A DNA stretch of 64,000 nt from Akkermansia muciniphila. GTDB lineage: Bacteria; Verrucomicrobiota; Verrucomicrobiia; Verrucomicrobiales; Akkermansiaceae. Both the position numbers and the translations under genes were made by a program. Shown in pieces: positions 58,701 through 64,000 of this stretch. The stretch spans positions 1-64,000 of the forward strand of contig CANQLV010000007.1 of assembly GCA_947624785.1 (NCBI GenBank), in the 5' to 3' direction. Below the pieces are notes generated by a model that saw only the letters and a list, made by a program, of their open reading frames with translations, did no database searches and was not told the DNA's origin. Each line of letters starts with the position of its first letter. Positions within the stretch are counted from its first letter, which is position 1.

Positions 58701-59980
58701 GCCTGCTGGGAGGGGCTTTCCGGCTGTACGGCTGACTTTTGCGGCACGCCGTCCAGCACGGATACATGGACGCGCCCCAGCGTCAGGGAAGAACTGGGCA
58801 GGGAAATGTCCCCCTCCACGGAAAGAGTTCCCCCGGGCGCATAAGTGATCGTTCCCGGAAACGTGCCGCTGCCGCCCAGCGCGCAGCTCCCCTGCACCAC
58901 CAGGTCCACCGCCGGAATCTCCCCGTCAAAGTGGATGGAGGAGTTGTTCAGGGTAATCGTTACATTCTTGCCCACGCTCCGGATTTCCCCCGCCTTGACA
59001 TGCCGGTCCGTATAAGTCACCCGGGCGTCATCCAGAATCGTCTGTTTCAGCGCCCCCTTGTCACCGGTAATGCCGGAGGAGCCGGAAAGCGTCACATTCC
59101 CGTCCACTCCCGTTTCCGCCAGGTCCAGCGTGGAATTTTCCAGGGTAAATTCCGTGTTCGCGCCGATGTTCCATTGACTGGACGCCTTGGCCGTCGTGCC
59201 GGAAAAAGTCACGGCGGCCTTCTCCTGCGTTACCAGGGAACCCTGGTACAGGGACATGCCTTCCAGCCGCCCGGCGTCTTCCACCGTAATCGTATTGCTC
59301 ATGCCCCGGTCCGCCAGGTCCAGCGTGGGCGTTCCCTTCCCGGCATTCATGACAAAGCCGATGAGGCCGGAAATATTGTTCAGCAGCATTCCTTCTCCAA
59401 TGCGCACGGCTCCCCCGCCCGTCACCGTCACGCGCCGCGGAGCATCGTTTTCCGAAGTCAGGGAATACAGTCCTCCGGAGGGAGCTCCATCGTCCTGCCC
59501 CACATAAAAACAGCGGCCTTCCGCCACATTCCACTCCTGATCGGCGGCTACGCGCAACTGCGCAATCCCGAAATCCGCATTGTAACCGCCCGTGCTCGTG
59601 TTTTCCACGGTAATGCCGCCCGTCTCCACGCGCAAATATACGCCGGAAGAGGAATTCAACACGAAGAGCTGCACCTTTCCTCCAGGCTGGTTGTTAATCC
59701 CCGCCACCCGGATGCCTTTCAAATACCGTCCTCCGGCCCCCAACCCGCCTATATTGGTTATCCCTGCCGAATCGGTTCCGTTCGTGACCATCCAATGCGT
59801 GTAGGCGGAGGCCGACGCGCCGGGGGCAGCGGACGGCGCTCCTCCGTTCACGCTCCAGTTGGATACGTTCGACCACGGAGACGAGGACCCCTTCCAGGTA
59901 TAGTCCGCCTCCGCGGATTTTACCGGAGCCAAAAACACCAGGGACGGAACCAGAACGGAGAGCAGGCGTAGCAGCGACAT
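55724..59980 (-). CDS. giant secreted sulfatase with beta-helix, PA14 and BACON modules
   Basis: This 1418-residue exported protein has a signal peptide (MSLLRLLSVLVPSLVFLAPV). Residues about 25-480 are Gly/Thr/Asn-rich repeats like autotransporter-associated beta-helix (YTWKGSSSPWSNVSNWS, GGITVENTSTGG, ITLNNSSIHFDG). A type I sulfatase domain (about 505-1015) has metal site NIIFVLVDDMGWGD, formylglycine site Cys565 in CAPARASLLLG, VGKWGIGG and TSDNGPHNESG. Then come PA14 (about 1045-1200), BACON-like (about 1205-1287) and a Verrucomicrobia-style C-terminal domain. It would remove sulfate from host glycans such as mucin. Cys565 needs oxidation by a maturase encoded elsewhere. No PEP-CTERM tail is present. 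Confidence 0.9.
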   Translation of the reverse strand: MSLLRLLSVLVPSLVFLAPVKSAEADYTWKGSSSPWSNVSNWSVNGGAPSAAPGASASAYTHWMVTNGTDSAGITNIGGLGAGGRYLKGIRVAGINNQPGGKVQLFVLNSSSGVYLRVETGGITVENTSTGGYNADFGIAQLRVAADQEWNVAEGRCFYVGQDDGAPSGGLYSLTSENDAPRRVTVTGGGAVRIGEGMLLNNISGLIGFVMNAGKGTPTLDLADRGMSNTITVEDAGRLEGMSLYQGSLVTQEKAAVTFSGTTAKASSQWNIGANTEFTLENSTLDLAETGVDGNVTLSGSSGITGDKGALKQTILDDARVTYTDRHVKAGEIRSVGKNVTITLNNSSIHFDGEIPAVDLVVQGSCALGGSGTFPGTITYAPGGTLSVEGDISLPSSSLTLGRVHVSVLDGVPQKSAVQPESPSQQAREYVVLFDSSFEDLIAAWPGKHTLGVQFKPETTASITVKELPEGAVSWNYDEAAKLLTLQTDVAEKPDMPGHVSGSRPNIIFVLVDDMGWGDLEENWNHQDKNGRMVTRRNSFKTPELNSMATEGMQLRRHYSAAPVCAPARASLLLGVHQGHSRVIRNNSFDYPIENSHTLATVLKGAGYHTAAVGKWGIGGYGQGPSGLYARPNERGFDYFYGIMEHLTGHYHYITESKNIYEYNDGVSSPAFANVTNKVPNTAYDTDLFGARAKQWIVDHHAKSASQPFFLYLAFPAPHGSLAVPACAYPPKPGLKGGLQWVAGNEDGYEASNTATAQRAAAAGVEGTFSKDTYIHPDNEGINDTSANQTEKRHATMIRRVDDVMGDLIQTLKDLGIDDNTMIVFTSDNGPHNESGSDGQHQRGAQNPAFFQSYGMMDGIKRDCWEGGMRVPTLVRWPGVIPANGISLNACQFHDWMATFADAAGVAVPARCDGVSLLPTLVGVPERQKESLIYSEYNYSGNGASYQDFLSNHKNSPRGLQQVVFVDGLKGVRFNISGTDQDFQIYDTEKDPQEASNLASSRPDLQAKMKARALSVRRSLPSTNGTLNAGDVPAATAPANLRQGLKMRCWNRGFDWVPDFRQMEEAPSVTGAVTSLSVNAGSAAQKGVELTGYLTVPVTGEYKFYLQTDSNAGSKAFVHLHDMQLIDADYAYTPGTEANSNARQGSEVTPNAVQAVRLAAGVHPIRIGYVGHASGSALTMQWEGPGIGRQEIPASAFSYEYVNPVNIDKTEETVGFAAASTTLTVQTQLPWTASCDQACVTIRPASGSGTATLAIEMEANAQQAERVAVVTVQCDGEERTFTLTQSAAPAPAGYDKWKKDNFGDGTPEDQMAPDACPAGDGVTNLMKYATGLDPNKPCGSVTELAIREEGGKKYLVLSWPVNPEATDVTFSVESSSDLKEWADERVVTPAGVRGEFRDTAVLEESAPARRFLRLKVTR

Positions 59981-60084
59981 AATAATGATAGGTGGAAGTG
60001 ATTCAGTTCAAGAGTGCCCCCATGAAGAATCAAGAGACGCATTCCTTCTATTTATAAGGAGAAAAAATGATATTTTGGAATGAA

Positions 60085-60119
60085 AGAAAACCGCCCTTTG
60101 GGCTGAATCCACAGGGCGG
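60085..60119 (-). terminator. terminator of PEP-CTERM gene 4
   Basis: Read leftward, CCGCCCT / AGGGCGG pair across a 15-base loop and run into TTTTCTTTC. Confidence 0.75.
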
Positions 60120-60152
60120 CCTGGTATGGAACAAGAGAGAGGCATGGAGAAT

Positions 60153-60863
60153 TCAAGCTCTGCGGCGGCGCATCATCAAGACGGCCAGCCCCAGCAGTCC
60201 CAGAGAAGCCGTGGCCGGTTCGGGCACCAGCAGTTCCCCCTGGAACTCCATGGATTTAATGCCGAAGAAAGATCCATCCGTCTGGTTCGCCTTACTGGCA
60301 AGAACGGAAAAATCCAGGGATTGCCCGGCTTTCAGCTCAATCGGGGTGCCAAAAGTCAGCGTAGCCGCCGTGCCGTTCTTCCCGCTATTGGCCGCAAGAT
60401 TAACGTTTGCCGTCACTTCCTGGCCGTCGATCGTGACCGTCAGTGAAAACGATCTCTGGTTAGGCTGTGCAGCCCCTGCGGAGTTGAAGGAAACCACAGT
60501 CATTTTAACGGCGCTGATGGAACATCCCTGGTCGCTGCCATTGGTAAAGGTCATCCCTGCCGTCCACGATCCGCTCGATTGCACATTGACGCCGGGAGTA
60601 AACAAGGAGGCGTCGGAACATACTCCGCCGCCTGTCATCAACACCAGGTCTTCCGTCTGTCCATTGCTGTAGGTCGTCTTTTGCAGGGAATGGACACTCC
60701 CCGTGATGCCGCCCATTTCCCCTCCGGAATTGGTAAGAGTTACCTTGGCAGGATCCTGCTGGGCCGCATTCCCGAAGGTGGTCGTCCACAAGGTAGCCGC
60801 CTGCGCGGAAAAAGCGCCCAATGACAGGGAGGCAAGAATATAAAAGGCCGTTTTCATCTTCAA
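60153..60863 (-). CDS. PEP-CTERM sorting-signal protein 4
   Basis: This 236-residue protein has a signal peptide MKTAFYILASLSLGAFSAQA and a beta-rich body (TLTNSGGEMGGITGSVHSLQ, FSLTVTIDGQEVTANVNLAA, FGTPIELKAGQSLDFSVLAS). It ends VPEPATASLGLLGLAVLMMR followed by RRRA. The tail and flanking DNA are nearly identical to gene 5 next door, pointing to duplication or gene conversion. Inverted-repeat cassette B sits 69 bases before the start at 60863. Surface anchoring would require an exosortase. Confidence 0.85.
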   Translation of the reverse strand: MKMKTAFYILASLSLGAFSAQAATLWTTTFGNAAQQDPAKVTLTNSGGEMGGITGSVHSLQKTTYSNGQTEDLVLMTGGGVCSDASLFTPGVNVQSSGSWTAGMTFTNGSDQGCSISAVKMTVVSFNSAGAAQPNQRSFSLTVTIDGQEVTANVNLAANSGKNGTAATLTFGTPIELKAGQSLDFSVLASKANQTDGSFFGIKSMEFQGELLVPEPATASLGLLGLAVLMMRRRRA

Positions 60864-60931
60864 AGTAGGTTATCGGTTTATTTTCAAATAGGTGCTGTAA
60901 AAAACCCTATCGGGAGACAGCCTTTTATGAG

Positions 60932-61121
60932 TAGCGAATTAGAAATCCGGAGAAACTATTTTTTAAGTTATGAATAAATAAATTACGTTTATAATAAAAT
61001 AATTGCGTCAATTTCAGCAGAAATGGTCAGCCTGATTGGAATTTCTTCCGGCCATGGGCGCATGCTTCCAAAATTCCTGATCTTCAACTTTTTTCATTGA
61101 CTCCGGATTTCTAATTCGCCT
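60932..61121. repeat. inverted-repeat cassette B upstream of PEP-CTERM gene 4
   Basis: The outer repeats are GCGAATTAGAAATCCGGAG (60934-60952) and its exact inverse (61101-61119), 148 bases apart. The left copy extends to TAGCG. The interior is AT-rich on the side nearest gene 4 (ATAAATTACGTTTATAATAA). A TTGACG appears on the minus strand near 61008. It is a candidate invertible promoter segment. Confidence 0.75.
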
Positions 61122-61203
61122 TTTCGCCGTGTTACACCTTGTTTGTTTTGAACATCAAATGATTGCGACCTTTCCTCCGCAACCGTTTTCCGTAAACAAG
61201 CCT

Positions 61204-61965
61204 TCAAGCTCTGCGGCGGCGCATCATCAGGACGGCCAGCCCCAGAAGACCCAGGGACGCTGTGGCAGGTTCGGGGACCACCAAATCACCGTTAATCTGG
61301 ATTCCCGAGAGCCCGGCAAAGCAGCCCTTGTTATAAGCGCTGTTATTGGAAGCCGTGATGGTGATGGTCAGGGATTCCCCGGCTTTCAGCAGAAAATCGT
61401 TGTACGTGTAGCTTCCCGTATGAATGCCGCTCCATGCGCCGGTGGTACCATTGGCGGCGGTGGAACCGTTATAGGCCAGCGTCTGGTCCGGCTGTCCGTC
61501 AATGGAGAGAGTCATATCGACAGGCTTGTTGAAATTGCCCTCATATCCGCCCACATAACCATTATTGGCTATACCGCCACCGCCGTTCTGGGCGGCGCCC
61601 GCACCCGTGAACCCGACCATGGACAGGTCAATGGAAGAAATCAGCATGTCCTGGGAGCCGGTATTGGTGAACGTGAAGGAAACGCTCCATGTATTGTTTC
61701 CGGCACCTCCCACATTGGCATTGGGAGAAAACACGGAGGACGGAATGGAACCTGAGGCCAGGAGGTCATTGCCCGAGGTGCTCTTGCTGAAATCGCCGGA
61801 ACTGATCGAGGTGGAGGAAGTGAGCCCTGCATCGGATGTCGTGTTCACTGTGACGGTATCCAGGGAAGTGCCGGTACGGTTAAAAGTAGTGGAACACAAC
61901 ACCGCAGCCTGGGAAACCGCTGTTCCAAAAGTCAGGGAGGCAATGAGTATCAATGTTTTCTTCAT
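61204..61965 (-). CDS. PEP-CTERM sorting-signal protein 5
   Basis: This 253-residue protein has a signal peptide MKKTLILIASLTFGTAVSQA and a beta-rich body (ISIDLSMVGFTGAGA-type strands; YNDFLLKAGESLTITITASN). It ends VPEPATASLGLLGLAVLMMR followed by RRRA. The body shares its layout with gene 4 (VTLTI/MTLSIDGQPDQ, LKAGESL before the tail), so the two are paralogues in tandem. Cassette C begins 37 bases before the start. The function of the body is unknown; it is probably displayed on the outer surface. Confidence 0.85.
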   Translation of the reverse strand: MKKTLILIASLTFGTAVSQAAVLCSTTFNRTGTSLDTVTVNTTSDAGLTSSTSISSGDFSKSTSGNDLLASGSIPSSVFSPNANVGGAGNNTWSVSFTFTNTGSQDMLISSIDLSMVGFTGAGAAQNGGGGIANNGYVGGYEGNFNKPVDMTLSIDGQPDQTLAYNGSTAANGTTGAWSGIHTGSYTYNDFLLKAGESLTITITASNNSAYNKGCFAGLSGIQINGDLVVPEPATASLGLLGLAVLMMRRRRA

Positions 61966-62002
61966 AACTAGTAGAGGTTGGATGGAAACAACCTTTATCC
62001 CT

Positions 62003-62194
62003 TAGCGGATTGCCAATCCGAAGTCAACAATAAATGATAAAAACAAGATGTTTAGGGGGATAAACGCACAGGGGCGTTTTCTGATGAGAGTTTCTTTTTT
62101 GGGAATTTTAAATCGTTGCAAAATTCATAACGCCAGATTTTTATGCATAAAAATGGCGCATTGCATTTCTTTTTCGGATTGGCAATCCGTTCCG
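62003..62194. repeat. inverted-repeat cassette C between PEP-CTERM gene 5 and cstA
   Basis: The left end is TAGCGGATTGCCAATCCG (62003-62020). The right end contains CGGATTGGCAATCCG (62175-62189), its inverse with the same central triplet. About 154 bases lie between. The left end faces PEP-CTERM gene 5 and the right end is 106 bases from the cstA start. Confidence 0.7.
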
Positions 62195-62295
62195 TATTTT
62201 TTTCTCTTTCACTAACGGCTTGCCAGAAGAGAGGAGAACAGTTAAGTTCCCCGAACGGACAGCCTGTCCATGAGATGGCTGGACCTTTTTCCAAC

Positions 62296-63768
62296 ATGAA
62301 CGGTTACTGCTATTTCATTCTGGGGATATTGATCCTGGCGGCCGGTTATTTCACCTACGGGCGGGTGCTGGAAAAGATTTTCCGGCCGGACGCCTCCCGG
62401 CAAACTCCCGCCGTGGCCTGCACGGACGGTGTGGATTACGTGGTGATGCCGCGCTGGCGCGTATTCCTGATTCAGTTGCTGAACATTGCGGGGCTGGGCC
62501 CTATCTTCGGCGCCGTCATGGGCGTGCTGTACGGGCCGGCCGCGCTCCTGTGGATCGTCATCGGCTGCATCTTCGGCGGAATGGTGCATGATTACTTTTC
62601 CGGCATGATCTCCCTGCGCCACAAAGGGGAAAACCTGCCGGAAATCCTGGGCCGCTACCTGGGCAGCCAGGCCCAGTGGATCAGCCGCGCCGTCTGCATC
62701 GTGTTCAGCGTGCTGGTGGGCGTCGTCTTCGCCGTGGGACCCGCCGCCATCCTGGCCCCCATGACGGGCTGGAGCGTTTCCGCATGGGTGTGGATCATCT
62801 TCGGCTACTACTTTCTGGCGACCATCCTTCCCATCCAGGCCATCATGGGAAAGGTGTATCCCCTTTTCTCCGTCGCCCTGATCATCATGGTCGTGGGCAT
62901 TCTGGGCGTGATGCTCCTGGCTCCCTTTGCGGAGTTCATGCCGTACTGGATGCACATTCCTCCTATGGAAGTGCTCCCGGACCTGGACTTCTTCCATAAC
63001 CGCCACCCGGCGGATTTCCCGCTCTTCCCCGTGATGTTCATCACCATCGCCTGCGGAGCGGTAAGCGGCTTCCACGCCACGCAGTCCCCGCTGATGGCGC
63101 GCTGCCTGAAAACGGAGCGGGAAGGGCTGCCCGTCTTCGGCGGAGCCATGATTACGGAGGGAATCATCGCCTTTATATGGGCCGCCGCCGCGCTAACCTT
63201 CTACGGCACCCCGGAAGCCCTGGGAGCGGCTACCGCCAACGGAAAGGCCCCGGCGCTGGCCATCCAGATGATTTCCGAGTCCTGGATGGGCCGCGTCGGC
63301 TCCATCCTGGTCATGGTCGGCGTGGTCATCCTCCCCATCAGCACGGGGGACGGAGCCCTGCGGGTCACGCGCCTGATGATTGCGGATTGCTTCAAGCTGA
63401 ACCAGGAGCAACTGAGCCGCCGCCTGATGATCGCCATCCCCCTCTTTGCCGCAGCCATTGCCGTAAGCAGCATGGACTACGCCATCATCTGGCAGTACTT
63501 CGGCTGGGCCAACCAGCTCCTGGCCGCCGCCACCCTCTGGGCCGTCTCCATTTACCTGCGCAGCAAAAACCGCTGTTACTGGATGGCCGCCGTTCCCGCC
63601 GCCTTCCTGAGCCTGGTGGTGCTCCAGTACCTGTTCTCCAGCCCGGAAATGTGCGGTTTCAGTGATGAAGCTTCCCTAGTCTGCAGCGTTCTGCTCGTGG
63701 CCGTCATCGGCGTGCTGTGCCTGTTCCGCGGCTCCGGACTGGAAAAAGCGGAGGAGCCCAACCCGTAA
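62296..63768 (+). CDS. cstA: CstA-family peptide/pyruvate-type transporter
   Basis: This 490-residue membrane protein has about 12-13 helices. Typical CstA blocks are YVVMPRWRVFLIQLLNIAGL, GPIFGAVMGVLYGPAALLWI, GGMVHDYFSGMISLRHKGEN, ITIACGAVSGFHATQSPLMA and GDGALRVTRLMIADCF. Family members import peptides or pyruvate during carbon limitation. It is shorter than E. coli CstA (about 700) but matches the compact form found in many gut bacteria. ATG at 62296 is preferred because the first helix (YCYFILGILILAAGYFTYG) starts there. Cassette C lies upstream and might influence it. Confidence 0.92.
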   Translation: MNGYCYFILGILILAAGYFTYGRVLEKIFRPDASRQTPAVACTDGVDYVVMPRWRVFLIQLLNIAGLGPIFGAVMGVLYGPAALLWIVIGCIFGGMVHDYFSGMISLRHKGENLPEILGRYLGSQAQWISRAVCIVFSVLVGVVFAVGPAAILAPMTGWSVSAWVWIIFGYYFLATILPIQAIMGKVYPLFSVALIIMVVGILGVMLLAPFAEFMPYWMHIPPMEVLPDLDFFHNRHPADFPLFPVMFITIACGAVSGFHATQSPLMARCLKTEREGLPVFGGAMITEGIIAFIWAAAALTFYGTPEALGAATANGKAPALAIQMISESWMGRVGSILVMVGVVILPISTGDGALRVTRLMIADCFKLNQEQLSRRLMIAIPLFAAAIAVSSMDYAIIWQYFGWANQLLAAATLWAVSIYLRSKNRCYWMAAVPAAFLSLVVLQYLFSSPEMCGFSDEASLVCSVLLVAVIGVLCLFRGSGLEKAEEPNP

Positions 63769-63772
63769 TTTC

Positions 63773-64000
63773 ATGAACCCCAGCCCCCATACGCCCGGAC
63801 ACGCCCGCAAGGTTCCATGGGGAGCCTTCTGGCGGCTCGTGCTGATCCAGGCGCAGAATTCCTTTAATGAAAAGGGGGCGCAATTCCTGCTCATTCCCCT
63901 GGGCGTCTGGCTGTACGGCACGCAGGGAGACCTGGAATACCCGCTTGGGGCCATCATCGTGCTGCCCTTCATCCTGTTCTCCCCGTTCGTCGGCTGGCTC
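63773..64000 (+). CDS. start of an MFS-type transporter, cut by window edge
   Basis: An open frame starts 4 bases after the cstA stop and runs 76 codons to the edge: MNPSPHTPGHARKVPWGAFW, then RLVLIQAQNSFNEKGAQFLL and a second helix (AIIVLPFILFSPFVGWL). The first-helix sequence with QNSFNEKG, followed by a helix ending in SPFVGWL, resembles LplT/MFS transporters linked to lysophospholipid recycling. Only about 5% to 15% of the protein is visible, so the family call is tentative. It is co-transcribed with cstA. Confidence 0.65.
   Translation, partial: MNPSPHTPGHARKVPWGAFWRLVLIQAQNSFNEKGAQFLLIPLGVWLYGTQGDLEYPLGAIIVLPFILFSPFVGWL

Overview
The window most resembles a mucin-adapted Verrucomicrobium close to Akkermansia. 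This is inferred from gene content, not from a database match. The signs are five short secreted proteins ending in a VPEPATA...RRRR PEP-CTERM tail, a secreted GH31 glycosidase with accessory modules, a very large secreted sulfatase, a galactose-type Na+ symporter beside galactokinase, a cytochrome-b/flavoprotein/FeS succinate dehydrogenase set, and generally high G+C. The first 1.8 kb is clearly AT-richer and looks like the edge of an accessory region.

Layout. 1-1770: left-truncated membrane-anchored TPR protein. 1929-4697: CysI-like sulfite reductase and a frameshifted polyferredoxin membrane gene. 4983-9316: secreted GH31 enzyme and initiator tRNA-Met. 9668-16696: ribosome hibernation factor, a 42-residue lipoprotein, ABC-F ATPase, FabG, a formylglycine-enzyme-like lipoprotein and an acetyltransferase. 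16839-18600: two divergent PEP-CTERM genes around an inverted-repeat cassette. 19055-24101: DUF1232 protein, an EboB-like hydrolase pair and sdhCAB. 24440-28496: leftward housekeeping genes (dtd, a LysM protein, acpP, coaX, a glycosyltransferase). 28973-31924: fmt and a UvrD-type helicase. 31988-38252: a PEP-CTERM gene, the symporter-galK pair and a sugar-phosphate transferase. 38653-44633: RRM protein, L,D-transpeptidase-like protein and an ABCG-like transporter cluster. 44766-51229: a twice-frameshifted secreted-protein gene, acetyltransferase, fused polyferredoxin with a DUF362 protein, mnmM-like gene, rdgB and xthA. 51484-55400: nusA-infB-rbfA. 55724-61965: sulfatase and two more PEP-CTERM genes with two further inverted-repeat cassettes. 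62296-64000: cstA and the start of an MFS transporter.

How it fits together. Secreted GH31 and sulfatase activity would release host-glycan sugars. Galactose would enter through the symporter and be phosphorylated by GalK. Succinate dehydrogenase/fumarate reductase and polyferredoxins would handle electrons.

The most unusual structure is a set of three cassettes of about 190-200 bp, each next to the 5' end of a PEP-CTERM gene. Each is bounded by inverted copies of TAGCGRATT-NNN-AATCCG. The central three bases differ between loci but match, in inverted orientation, within a locus. That pattern is expected of site-specific inversion, so these are candidate phase-variable promoter switches. No recombinase or exosortase gene lies in the window.
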